From Chionis minor (Eukaryota > Chordata > Aves > Charadriiformes > Chionididae): a DNA stretch of 64,000 nt. A program made the translations under genes and the position numbers. Location: the NCBI GenBank assembly GCA_013398295.1, contig VZSF01006717.1:1369472-1433471 (forward strand), read 5' to 3'. Below the pieces are notes generated by a model. That model ran no database searches. It saw nothing but the letters and a program-made list of their open reading frames with translations, and had not been told where the DNA came from. Of this stretch, positions 37,901 to 48,820 are shown in pieces. The first letter of the stretch is position 1; every line of letters starts with the position of its first letter.

Positions 37901-38500
37901 AGGCACCTCATGCCTTCGGAAGTAGAGGACTGCAGGCAGCATGCGGAATAAACACTGCTTGCACCAAGGAGAGGATGACTTGCCTGTCAGCTAGCTCCTG
38001 CTAGCATACTCTGATGGGTATAGCTCCCCAAGTGGTCCTCTCTCCAAACTCTGCTCACACTAGGGCTCAGATCCTATGAGACTGCCCACTGTCCCTCTCC
38101 TCGGTTCCCAGAGAAGGTGTTAGTGGGAGTGATGATGACATGCCGTTGCTGGAAAGACTTTTCTGGCTGCACCGCAGCTCTGGTTCCTGGTGGTGGGCGC
38201 TAGGGACCAGTGCATGCCACAGAGACCTATCAATCTGCTCAGCTGTTTCTGGGATGACCTGCACAAGTGCACACGCAGTGGTCAGTAGTGATCACGAGAC
38301 ACCCTCTGGACTGAGACACCCTGCCAGAACAATGAAGCATACTAAGGTTAGTGACTTTCTCAAGCCAGCGGCTGGGAGATATCCAAGGAATGCAATGGGA
38401 ATATGACTCCGCTGGGATGCTGCCAGCGACTTGGTATCACATGCCTACATGATGCTTAATATGCCATGCAGTGCCTCTGGGCATCTGATGCTAAGCAAGG
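34961..38500. other. Unique sequence, no recognisable gene
   Basis: 35,720-36,130 is AT-rich and repeat-free with several homeodomain- and SOX-like words (TTATTGTTAC, TTTAATAATTGG) and may be conserved non-coding DNA. Opposed open frames at 36,954-37,403 (minus) and 37,025-37,400 (plus) cancel each other as evidence for coding. No repeat family or RNA gene is recognised. Confidence 0.4.
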
Positions 38501-38504
38501 CCTT

Positions 38505-38575
38505 CAGCCCGGGGGCCGGGTGCTGCGCAGCGCGGAATTCTGAGCGGGGAGACGGAGTGGGGCACGCAGCCTCTA
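38505..38575. promoter_or_regulatory. Small CpG/GC-rich cluster
   Basis: A 70-bp patch with GCCCGGGGGCCGGG, GCTGCGCAGCGCGG and GGAGACGGAG holds about nine CpGs. It is too short for a CpG island. Several open frames cross it on both strands, as GC-rich DNA tends to allow. Confidence 0.25.
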
Positions 38576-41500
38576 AGGGGCTGAGGCTAGCTGCCCTGGC
38601 CTCGTCCTCTCCTCCATCTCCCCCCTCCAAGGGTTTCCTGCTGTGCCTTGCCTGTGGGCTCCTCTGTGCACTGCAGCAAGGTCCTCCATGAAGCTATGGG
38701 CTTAGCTCTGGCCTTTAAACATCACGCAGGACCACTAGTGGCTGCTCCCAGTCCCAGAGAATTTCAAGTGAGATACGGATTGCTTGGGGAAGTAACGAGA
38801 CCATGGAGCTGTGGGCAGGTATTGGAAGAAATCCTTCTTCCTTGTTGGGGGCTGAACTGGCTTGTTCTGCTTCCTTTCCCCCAGCTCTCAAGAGAGGTTT
38901 TGGCTACAGTGTCTGGGCTATTATCGCTTTATTAAATGCATCTTATCTGCGGCTGATGACAGCACCCTCTTCCGTCCCTCCAGAAGCTTCTTTTATATCA
39001 CCAAAAGGCAAGGGGTGTGCTGTCACGTAAAGGTTTTGTTAAATCATGAGATTACCTCAACTTAAATGCATCTTCTAGTGCTTGAAGCTCCAGAAGAAAG
39101 TTTAATACTTTGAAGCTGATGTGCCTGAATGCTTGATATCAGCTTCAGAAAGAAAACAATTCTTCTTTTCCAAACCTGTTTTTTGAAATCTTGTGATTTC
39201 TGCTCAGACTTATGTTTTTGGGTGCCTAAGCTGTGTTTTTTAGATGTTTGTGGGTGGCAGAAGCATAGATTCCCACAAAAGAAGTCTCAACAGACACAGG
39301 ATAACCTTCTCCATTATATGATTGTCCTGGAAAACAGTTGTAAACACAGAAAATAATTTGATACAGGGTAGGAAGAGCAGTTGCTTCCTTTTGTTAAGCT
39401 GTGAATGACAGGTTGTTCTTCTGACAGCCCCAAGACACTCACGAGTATGAAACTGTGTTCTCTAATAAATACAGAGACAGGAGGTACACAGAGAAATGCC
39501 TCTAGCAGAAGCTTTTGGTCTGGTTACCGTAATTTATTTTTTTAAGTAATATTAAGGCATTAAAACATAACTTGGTCCAAAAAAGATTTGTTAGCTCTCT
39601 TGGATCGGGGACCACTGTTCCAGACTGGTTTTATGCAGCTCTCAGCACTGCGGGGTTCGAACTCCTAAGGTTCGTCTCACAGCAATGATACAGATAAGAA
39701 GCCCTGCCTAACGGACTGAGAATGTAATATCCAGGAAAGCTGGTGACCACGGGAAAGACATTGGTGGCAAAAATATGGCTGCAGTGAAGAAGGATTAGAA
39801 CAGCAAGTTTTATAAGATCATAGGTGTGTGGTAGATGTCTTTCTAGATCTGTGGTAAGGAAAGTTTGCAAAGGAGAGATTAATTACTGCAGAAAGAGTTA
39901 AATAAGCTCCGCCAGCGGCAACAGAGAAGGAGAAAACCATGACAAAGTGTTGTTAGCTTCGACAGTCAACATGTCATAAAAGGGTGAAGTATTTGTAAAA
40001 TTCTGAATGACAGAAGTCCACAAGGTGTGTCATTTTAAAATAGACACAGGAGTGCAAACAGAGCCCTGCACAATGTTAGCAGAGTTCACGGAAAGTAAAT
40101 GGAGTAAAATCCCATTGCACAATAGAAGGGTATCCAGAGTGCGCAGTCCTGTCAGCCTGCCAACGATGTGAGATTTGGGTTTGTTACAGACAAAGAAGCC
40201 GTGCCCTATAGACATTTGTACTGCAGATGCTGTTGCTGTGTGGGTAGCCAGCTCTAAAATAAGGTAAGGACTGGGCACAATTAAAGGAACAAAGGAAAAT
40301 GAGCTTGACAAAACCCTTATTGTAACAGACCACAGGCAAGTTTCCTCAGGTCCAGGGGGATTATTGCACTCAGTTGCAAAAGAACATCCATGCATTAATA
40401 CACAGAAAAGCTCCACTGATGGTCCTGGCCGGACTACGGGGTGAAACAGAACTTAGGCAAGAGGGAGAAGTCAGAAAATCTCCAGGGATTTGGGAAATAA
40501 TGGGAAGGCAGCTTTCCCAAAGGATTTCCAGAGAACTGAGCCTTCATTTAAATCTGAGATAACTGAATGCAGTAACATCATGGCACTGTATGCCCACGGT
40601 GCAGCTCCTGTGAAGCCAGCCCGCTGGGCAGATCCTCAGGCTCGATACAGTTGTTTTTGCTTCAGTGATGCGAGCGCTTCTCCGCATGGGGTCACAATGA
40701 AGCTCTGGGAAGGACATGCCAGCTCACAGATCCCATCTGTCCAAAACCGGGTACCTCCTATTGCTAAAATTATAATCTGGCTGCTAGTGAACAAGCCCTG
40801 TGAATAAGCAAGTATTTGGTTATCTCCTCCAGGCTGTTCGCTCCTTGCATTTGGCAGGACCTTGTTCGTATTACTGCCATCGTTTTGGATGTGCACTTTC
40901 TCCCTTTTGGCAAGTTTTGCTGTGAAGTCAAGAGGAAAGCAGGAAAGCTACTCTCAGATTCTGCTTTAAAGAATTTTTAAAGGCCAGGACAAGCAGCTAG
41001 AGGGAAAATCTGTCAGAATGTTGATTTTAAGAAAATCAGTTGGTGTCAAAATTCAATGCAAGAGGACAGATGCTTTGATGTTGGTAAACCAATTCTTGGT
41101 CCTTAGATGGGTGAAGCTACAGGAATACAAGACATTAGTATTAAACCAAACATTGAGTTATTCAGAGGCATAAAAAAAAAGAATTACAAAGGGGGAGGTC
41201 TCAAACCTCCCTTGCAATAGCACACCAGTGCATCACTTCGGAATATGCTGGGAAGGCTGATGACTGTTCTGGCCAGGGGAAGGCTGATGCAGTTCACATG
41301 AGGGTTCCTGAGCTCTCGGGCAATTTATCTGAAATGCTGAATTTACAAGCCACATTCCAGTGAAAAGAATAGGACCTGTGTGAGGCTCCTTAGCTGAGAA
41401 AACAAACAAAACAGAGAGGAAAGAAAAAGAAGAAAGAGACCAACTCTCTGAGTTCTTTATTGCTTTCTGCCTTGGGACATATGCCATGGTCTTTAAAAGG

Positions 41501-44500
41501 ATGTGGCAAACCCCTGTGCACTTCTGGGGTGTCTTAGCACTCCTGTGCATCTGCTGGGGCTCCACTGAAGGTGAAATAATGCCAGAAGCCCCCTTCACCA
41601 CCTTCTGCCCCCTCCATCTACGCCCCTCTTCTGCCCCATGGCTCCCTTTTGGATGCAGCAGTAACAGGGAGCCTACGCGTAGATCCTCAGTGGAAATCCA
41701 CGCACCAGTGTCACCCTCAGGTTTGCAGATTGGTGGGATCCGACTTGTTTCGCTGGCATCTCATAGCCCCCTGGGAGCATTGCCAGGAGGTTCCTGACAG
41801 GGTCCAGAGGACCTGTCACCAGAAGGCACTTCCCAGCTCTACCTACGCCAGAGGTGAATGGATTTTTTTTCCCTGCTCACACTGTGGTGTTCACAGTCCA
41901 ATTTACAAGCCCCTCTGAGCTATTAGTAGTACAGTCGATAAGCCAGGAAACATTACAGAAGCTGCCCCCTGCATCTGTGATTTATGTTCCTTGCTAAATA
42001 TAAAGCTCCCAAGGCTCGGCACATCAATATTTTGGAATGGAGGACATGGAAATATTTGATGGATTGGGGAGAACAGATCTCTGTGGCCAGTCCCTCACAC
42101 TTGCCCTTTTGTGAGCAATCTGTCTTTCCCTGCAGCAGACAGTGGAATTTGGGCACAACAGCTGGAGTTTAAGTATCTCCGCATGCTTTATTCGTGAGGG
42201 AGCCTGGATCTGAGCCATCCAGACCCTGACCATCCACAGATGCAACTGTAACATCAGCGTCGCAAGGGACTCTCGGAGCTCCGAGGGGCTGTGTGGAGCA
42301 CATACCTCCCGTCCCCAACAGCACGCTCCACACCACAGCCTCCATGGCACCCCTCTAGAGTGCGTTGGGACACGAGTCGTGCTACATGGACTCCACCTCT
42401 TCTCCTTCCTGTGCACGGGGATGGTGCCTGCTTAGCTGAGAGGCTGGTGTTGCTGGTGTGGGCTCTTTGAGCTGCATCTCTGTAAAAGTAGGAACAATCG
42501 CCACTCAAGCCCAATAATTCCCAGTCTTTTTGTAATGGCATAAATTTGGGACATGAAACAGTGAGACATACCAGTTCAGAGAAAGGAAGAGTAGCCAATG
42601 AATAACCACCAGCGAGCAAAGACTGCCTGGACTGCGCAGGGCAAGCAGAGCATCCAATGTGTACACACACTATTTTGTGCGCTGTAGGCTTATATCCCCA
42701 GCTGCTGCAAATCATTTTAGCTGTGCTGCAGTCAAGGGATCTTTTCCAGCTGAGAATCTGGTCTTGGGTGGAGCTATGCCAGGTCTGCATCACCCTGGAT
42801 ATGGATCTAACAAGCAACGTTTCAGATCTACTACAGAGTTATCCAATATTTTGGACAAATCTCTCAACGCAGTGCTCGTTTTATCAGCCCACAGTATGTT
42901 GTTTTTGTCAGAGGAGGAACATAGCAGAGGAAAGGCATGTGGCATTTTTAGTGTATCGGGTCTACCTGTGTGGTAGATGTCCTATGACCTGCCCGACTGT
43001 CAGGCTGAGCCATAGTTTAGGAACTTCAGTGGAACAAAGTAGAGTGCACTGTGGAAAACACATAAAACCTCTCAAAATTAGGAAAAAAAAATCAAAACAG
43101 CAACCCTTTTTACAAACCCTTTCACAGCTCCCTTTTGTGCATTCTTTAGCACCTAACATTTATTTTGGAGTGGGGCAGAGAGGTGGATTGGCAGCTTGCC
43201 TGCCTTCTGGGGTGGAGAGCTTTGCATAAAAGGAAGGAGAAAGAGAACATCAAAACCAGATTGAGGGGAAAACAAAGTCACCTCTTTGCAGAGTGAGCTT
43301 ACGGTTTTGTGCAAATTCAGGATATAATGGTTATTTTCCAGCTATTACTATTCTGAATTTGTCCTGCTGAATAGCTTAGTGGAGTGGCCATGACAGAGTA
43401 ATAATGCATATGCTTGTTCTCATAGAACGAAGATTGAATTTTAACATGAAGTGGGAAATAAAAGGTGTGTGTAGCTAGTACCACTGTGTGTAAACCACTG
43501 GGTACTGGTTTCCTTGCTTGATTCTCCATAATACTGTTTCATTCACTGCTTCCCAACACACAAGTTTGAGCTAGCAATGCAAACCTATTGTTCTAGCTGA
43601 CTGAATTTCTCCAATACATTTGATTCTGCGGCATATCAGAATGTCTTTGAGATAAGGGCTGGTTCAGCAACCGTCCTGGCAGGGAAAATCAGATTGCAGC
43701 CTGGAATGCTGGCCCTGGGAAGGGAGGGTCTTGCCAGAGCGCTGGAGCATAATAGCGTCTTTCTGGTCATCAAGCCTACAATTCAACAGCTAGACAACTG
43801 TTGCCTGCCCCAGCAGGAACACATGTACTCTGTGCACAACCAGACATAAGACATAGTATGACTATGGGACACCTCCTAATGTCCTGAAAATTGTCCTTTA
43901 GAAAAGGACCTGTAACTAATGTAAAAAAGGACCAAAAGCCACAAGCACAAAGTACAAGAAAGCAAGACTGGTATAAGCTATGGCTCATTCTGTATTCTCT
44001 TGCACTAGCAAGGGACTTGTTAAGTAAAACTCCAGTAATGCTCAGCCTTTCTCCTGGAGTCTTGCACCAAATCCCTGCAGTGAGCCTTCCCTGAAAGAGC
44101 TCTTAGAGCCACCTGTTTGTTGAGTAGGAAGTGCAAGGCCAGACAATCAATTAGCAGAGCTCTAAACTTCCTGTGTAAATTGCCCAGCTCCCTCCTACCA
44201 TGCCTACAGCCTACGTTTTAGCCTGGGTGCTTGCTGCTCTACAGTTTAATGAAGTCTCCAACTCCTCTTTTCCAGACAGCAACCAGCCAGCCAAAGCAGG
44301 TAAAACTTTGTCTCAAAAATGTCAAACAGAAAATCATACTGTGGGCAATGTCAATCTGCTGTGTCTATATATTGCCATTTCTGCTCCTAGTCAGTGTCAC
44401 CAGACAAAAAGATGCCCTTTTCAGAGCCATCATGACTTGACATTGCTTGCCAGATCACAAGAAACAGCCAGGCAGTTACACTTTTATCCATTCAATAAGA

Positions 44501-44560
44501 ACTGCAGCAGAAGGAGACCTTCTGAAGCTAAGAACTGCAGAGCTTGCATAGAGAGACTCT
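38576..44560. other. Unique sequence, no recognisable gene
   Basis: No exon, RNA gene or transposon is recognised. Two long open frames overlap on opposite strands at 42,254-42,817 (187 codons, minus) and 42,657-43,229 (190 codons, plus) with no known motif. A GGTTCGAACTCC word at 39,653-39,666 resembles a tRNA B box but has no matching tRNA arms. AATAAA words occur throughout. Confidence 0.4.
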
Positions 44561-44565
44561 CAGGT

Positions 44566-45515
44566 TTTTAAGGTCAGAAGGGGATCATTTAGTTTTAACT
44601 CACACGTACCACAAGCTACTGAGAAACCGTGAATTTGCACTTGCTTGGATTACAGAGGAGCTTTTGGAAAACAGATAGCCTTGACTAAAAGATTGTCCAT
44701 GGCAGAGAATTCATCACAACCCTCAGTGCATTGCCCAAGTATCTAGTTGACTGCTGCCTTGCTTCTAGGTTGCTTCTTTCTTTGCCAGATATAACATCTT
44801 GTTTTGCCTGCACAGACTTTTCAGTCTAGTGGATAATTGTCAAATTTCCTTTCCGCTAAAGATGTTGATCAAAACATCCATTTCTTTTTTGTGGAGCTCA
44901 CCAGAAGTGTCAACTCAGTGTCTAAGCATGGAATCCATCTAGCTAATTAGCTTCCTAAAATGGCACCTCTGGTCTGAGCCAGTTTCCTGGGCTACCTCTA
45001 AGCTTTGGAGAAGTATAGGATTTTTTCAGAGGGTAATTTGTCATGACTAACACGTATGTCATGCCTCTCTAAGAATGGATGAGACTTTATCATTAATGGA
45101 GTTATGTCTTCTTCCGGGCCATCAATAAAAATGTCAAATAGCAGAGGGTCTAGAGCTGATGTCTGGGGGAATTCTGTAGGAAATAGGTGAGAAACAGTTC
45201 CTCATTTAGAATGACACTTGAAACCCTCCCTATTAGATGACTGTTAATTGTTTTAAGGGTGCCTTGTATTACGTATTTCGTTAATAAAAATATTGTGTGA
45301 TACCAAGCCAAATGCGTCACAGAAGCTTAGGTAAATCACATCAAATCTTCCTTCCACTAACTGAGTCTGTAAATCTCCTAAATCTGTGATTACAGTCTAA
45401 CCTGACACAGATTCCCTTCATGGCCCTGTGGATAAGCAACAAGGGAAGGTGCTCCTTTCAGGAAGTTGTCTTCTGAGGCCTGAATATGCCACCTCTACCT
45501 TTTAAATAAAGACTA
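44566..45515 (-). mobile_element. CR1-type LINE copy A, 3' part with decayed reverse transcriptase
   Basis: The left end (AAGGTCAGAAGGGGATCATT) is the reverse complement of the usual CR1/turtle-type LINE 3' end. The next 330 bp keep the order of its 3' untranslated region. Read on the minus strand, FDVIYLSFCDAFGLVSH (45,345-45,296) matches the polymerase A motif 'DVIYLDFxKAFDxVPH'. In the same frame, 56 codons on, EFPQTSALDPLLFDIFI (45,174-45,122) matches 'GVPQGSxLGPLLFNIFI'. Stops lie between them, so the gene is dead. The right end fades near 45,515, where GAGGCCTGAATATGCC echoes the 'RPVSL' region. The element is 5'-truncated. Confidence 0.85.
45296..45345 (-). pseudogene. Reverse transcriptase A-motif remnant of CR1 copy A
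   Basis: The minus strand reads DVIYLSFCDAFGLVSH in a single frame. The first catalytic-type aspartate of the family motif (L-D-F) is replaced by serine (L-S-F), and the second block reads CDAFG where the family has SKAFD. In-frame stops follow before the next motif. This short patch is the best-preserved proof that the element is a non-LTR retrotransposon. Confidence 0.85.
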
Positions 45516-45950
45516 ATGATGTTCAAAATCTCTGAGCAAAGCATACCTCTGTGTACTTACATCTATTATATATCCCTGAAAAGACAAACTATGGCCTCAA
45601 GTCAATCACGTGCTTCTGATTACAGAAGATGGTGTTTTAAGGAACTGGAATGTCTTTGGCATCTGGTCCTTAAGGCCAAAGGTTGTTCAGCTGTAGAATC
45701 TTCTTCTGAGAAGTAAAGCAAGCCTCCTGAGACACAGGTCCCAGAATTCCAGAAAGCGTCCAACCAGGCAAAACTCAATCAATCAGGGACATTCACTATT
45801 ACAAACTTCTTTCTTCTATCCAGTATATAGTATATTTGGGTTCTTCTTTGCTTCTCTTATTTCTCCTATGAGTCAGTCTGGACTTTTTTGGTGATTTTAG
45901 AGTGATTAGGACCTTGAATGCACTATTCTAAAAACAATTCACAATTTGGA
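45516..45950. other. Spacer between two CR1 copies
   Basis: AT-rich DNA between copy A and the 3' end of copy B. Its left part (to about 45,740) may be a further decayed piece of copy A, but I could not follow the family order. No other feature is recognised. Confidence 0.4.
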
Positions 45951-45954
45951 GACA

Positions 45955-46255
45955 GGTGGGTCCTGCAGTCCACGTATTGCCAATGCACAATTTCAGGTCT
46001 TGTTAGCCTTGCCTTGAGCCAGCCAAGATGGTGCTGTTAGATTGAAGAATAATGTCCAAACAAGCATCTGGCCTTGATTTGAAGACATCAAGGGACAGAG
46101 AATCCAGCACCTGCACTGGCTGCTTAGTAGCTAAGCACCCGCACTGTAATCCAATTTATCTGGCTTCAGCTTTCAGTTGTAGATCCTTGATCTTCCTTTT
46201 CTTCTGGCTTACAGAGACTTCATGTCTTTAAATCTTCTCTCGCCCTGGCTTTAGA
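45955..46255 (-). mobile_element. CR1-type LINE copy B, 3' untranslated part
   Basis: CTTGCCTTGAGCCAGCCAAG, GACATCAAGGGACAGAGAAT, CCAGCACCTGCACTGGCTGC and TTAGTAGCTAAGCACCCGCA follow the reverse complement of the CR1-like 3' region ('...gacagagactccaccacctcc...ttggtaa...aagcaccctcactgt...'). The sequence stops abruptly at a plus-strand CR1 near 46,260 and seems to resume on its far side at 46,695. This piece and the 46,695-48,820 piece are therefore read as one element split by an insertion. Confidence 0.75.
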
Positions 46256-46269
46256 TAGACAAAACAAAT

Positions 46270-46690
46270 GGAGTTCTATAAGAAAGATACTTGTAAACTG
46301 GCGAGAGTCCAGCAGAGGACCACTAAAATAGCTGGCAGCTGGGACATATACGGTATGTGAGGAGAGGTTGAGGGAACTGGCATTGCTCAGCCTGGAGCAG
46401 TGAAGGCTAAGGGGGAGCTGCTTACTGTTTTCCACTGTCTAATTGTTGGTGAAGACAGACTTCTCATGGAGGGGCACTATGGAAGGATGAGAAGCAATGT
46501 CCACAAAATGCAGCAAGGGCATATTCTGACTGGACATACAGTTTTCACTGTGGAGAGGTGGTAAAGCACTGGATATCGCCAGGGATTTTCAAAATTTTGG
46601 CAGACAAGGCCTTGAGCAACCTGCTAGCTTTGAAGTTGGTCCTGCTTTGAGTGACCTGAAGCAGTGTCCTGCAGCCTAATTTTTTTTCTT
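46270..46690 (+). mobile_element. CR1 LINE 3' end, plus strand, nested insertion
   Basis: The block follows the familiar avian CR1 3' order: GAGAGTCCAGCAGAGGACCA, GAGAGGTTGAGGGAACTGGC, TTGCTCAGCCTGGAGCAGTG, TTCTGACTGGACATACAG, TTTTCACTGTGGAGAGGTGG, GACAAGGCCTTGAGCAACCT and GTCCTGCTTTGAGTGACCTG. It is about 420 bp, heavily 5'-truncated as is usual for CR1, and lacks the terminal 8-bp repeats ('attctatg'). It lies opposite to, and inside, the minus-strand copy B, so it inserted later. Divergence is moderate to high, indicating an old event. Confidence 0.88.
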
Positions 46691-47184
46691 TTGTAAGTCA
46701 CACTCTATAAGAACATTTTCTACATCCATAGAGACTTCCATGTTGTTCCTTTATGAGCGACCTCCCGCAAAGTTCAAGCATCTTCTAAAAACCACAAGCA
46801 GAACTGACTGCAGCATTCTGGCTTTTTTTTTTCAGCAGTGCCATAGAAAGGTTGTCTTCTTCAACGAGACTTTTTATATGTCAAGGGATTGTATTAGCCC
46901 CAAGAGAACCCTAGACTTGGTAAGTTCGGTTGTCCTCTTCTCCCCCTTAATCATTTTCAGAATAACCCCTTTCCAGAATGTCATTGCTGGGCTGTATGAA
47001 TAGCTCGTGTTCCCTAGATGCATATATTAGCATTTGCTTCATTAAACATGTGTTGTTTGAAGGGCCTAATTTATCAAGTGATACAGTCAGGCAGTGTGAT
47101 CGCCATGCCTTTGACACTGTTTACCCATCTGCCAATCTTTGTGTCATCAACAAATGATTACCAGCGGTAATTTCAAGCTTCTGG

Positions 47185-47406
47185 CTCATTGATGAAAAAG
47201 TTGACTAACACAGAGCCTTCTACTACTCTCACCAGCAACACATCCTCCTTCAGCAAGAGCTGTCTGTTGACAGCTGCTTTAAATCTGTCAGTCACTTTGT
47301 TTTTCATGTGATTTCACCTGTGCTTTCCTGGTGTTTGGTTATGTTAATTTGTAATCAGACTGTTATGCAGTTCTAAGGCAGACACTTCATCAAGGACTAT
47401 CACACA
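47185..47406 (-). pseudogene. Reverse transcriptase core remnant of CR1 copy B
   Basis: Minus-strand VIVLDEVSALELHN (47,403-47,362) corresponds to the A motif 'VIYLDFxKAFDxVPHN'. In the same frame, GSVLVNFFINE (47,217-47,185) corresponds to 'GPLLFNIFIND'. The motif spacing is a few codons shorter than in intact elements, consistent with small deletions. Copy A carries the same two motifs, so these are two separate insertions or a duplication, not one interrupted reverse transcriptase. Confidence 0.75.
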
Positions 47407-47516
47407 ATTGACTAGTGACTTTACTGGCCATTCCTGTAAACTCATCAAAAGAGTGCTAAAATATTTATTCAATGAGACATACTTTCCACAATGTCATATT
47501 ATGGGGATTAATTGCC

Positions 47517-47539
47517 TTTTTTTTTTTTTTTTTTTTTTT
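47517..47539. repeat. T23 run inside CR1 copy B
   Basis: An uninterrupted run of 23 T residues lies within the decayed reverse transcriptase region. In the orientation of the element it is A23. It is probably local slippage expansion, since CR1 elements do not use poly-A tails, though a small unseen retroposed insertion is possible. Confidence 0.85.
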
Positions 47540-48355
47540 GGCCTTTTATTCTTTATCAGTTCAGTGCCATGTCAGTTTTTCCATTTTGCTTGGACTGGGG
47601 TTCGGGTAAGTGATCTTTAGTTACCTTGCTCATCCAGCTTGCCCTGTTTGAACTGGCATCATGCTAATGTTCCTTCCGTTTTCTGGAATCTCACATTTCA
47701 CAAGACGCTTTCAAAATTAATCCCAATAGGCCTCAGCTAACAATTTTATGATTCCTGAACACAGATTATTTAGGTCTGCTGATTTAGAAATGCTTTGTCT
47801 TTAATAGATGTTTAACTTCCAAAGACATTTAACACCAAAGCAGAAATATTTACTGAACTGCTTCTGCCTCTTCATGTTATCACTACTGCTTTTACTATCT
47901 TCATCCAATAATGAGACTGATTACTATAGTTTCCTTTGTTCTGAATATCCTTTTGAAAATGTCCTTCTAGTTGCCTTGGGTCTTACTGGCTGCGCATTTC
48001 CCCCTAGATACTCTTACTATTTAAAATATTCCATTTTAAAATCCTGAAGTTTTAAAAATTCATTCTTCTCTCGTCTGTTTAATGAAAGTTCTTTTTTTAT
48101 TCCTTATTGCTACTCTCAACTTTACCACAAAGCTTTTGTCTAATGTTGTGGTAGTTCTTTTTTGTAGGCTTGCAGCTATTGGCCATCTAATACAATTTTC
48201 TTGGATGTTTCTACTTTCATTCACGTTTTTTCCTGTCCCAGTTTTTTCCCATAATCAAGTCAATTCCTAATTTTCTTTGGATTTCTTTGGATTTGAGAAA
48301 TTAGCTCTATTGAAGTCCCAGTGCAGATATAACTGTTAGGGACAGCCCTTTATTT

Positions 48356-48815
48356 GCCCATATTGAATATAATCAGGTCATCCTTGCTGTTCCCTTGACA
48401 ACCATCAACTCTCAGCCCAGTAATTAATTCATCTTTGTCAGAACAAGGTCCAGAAGAGTTCCCAGATGATGGCTCCTTGTGTTAGCAATTTGCCTATAGT
48501 TTTCTCCAAATCAGGATGCCTTCTCAGTGGCTATCTGAAGCTTCTAGTGTACGGAAGTCCCCTGCAACACTGTCTTTCTTTCCATGCATTTCTCATGGAG
48601 GCTGTGGAGTAATTCCTATTCCATGGTCTGATTTTATGGCATGATTCATATGGTCCATTTTCACCGACTCTATCTTTCCTAAGCAGGTTATAACCAGTTA
48701 TTTTAACATTCCAATCATGCAAATCGAAACCAGCCGATTTGAGTAATGCTGATTATATCACATTTCTTCTCACTAATGAGAATTTCCATTTCCTCTTGCC
48801 TGCTACTCAGACGCC
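48356..48815 (-). pseudogene. Endonuclease remnant of CR1 copy B
   Basis: Four patches appear in the order of the AP-like endonuclease of CR1. RQEEMEILI (near 48,798-48,775) matches 'KQEELE'. HDWNVKITGYNLLRKDR (48,719-48,669) matches the 'SHDWxxxIxGYxLFRRDR' block. AGDFRT (near 48,566) matches 'MGDFNY'. LLDLVLTK (48,456-48,433) and GNSKDDLIIFN (48,394-48,362) match 'ILDLVLTN...GxSDHDLIxFxI'. The patches lie in at least two frames, and the S-D-H of the last catalytic block is K-D-D, so it is inactive. The 63-codon open frame 48,531-48,722 is a true leftover of this domain, not a cellular gene. Confidence 0.82.
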
Positions 48816-48820
48816 TAATG

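Larger units (their letters stand above)
46695..48820 (-). mobile_element. CR1-type LINE copy B, 3' UTR to endonuclease
   Basis: Read on the minus strand this segment runs from endonuclease (48,815-48,350) through the linker (48,340-47,750) and reverse transcriptase (about 47,720-47,000) to the start of the 3' untranslated region. Landmarks on the plus strand are GGATTGTATTAGCCCCAAGA, CTGCCAATCTTTGTGTCATC, TATTTAGGTCTGCTGATTTA and GAAATATTTACTGAACTGCT; each has its counterpart in order in remembered turtle/bird CR1 sequences. It is frameshifted, stop-ridden and interrupted by a T23 run. With the 3' piece at 45,955-46,255 it covers most of the second open frame of the element. The 5' end is not recognised beyond 48,820, though it could extend further. 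Confidence 0.82.

Noticed and set aside
39645..39690. tRNA-like B box GGTTCGAACTCC
   Set aside because: No complementary T-arm stem, no acceptor stem and no A box at the right distance.
42254..43229. 187- and 190-codon open frames overlapping on opposite strands
   Set aside because: No recognisable motif in either; opposed overlapping frames are typical of chance in moderately GC-rich DNA.
47808..48047. 79-codon plus frame rich in Leu/Ser with an apparent membrane segment
   Set aside because: It lies antisense to decayed CR1 copy B and is produced by the reverse complement of LINE sequence.
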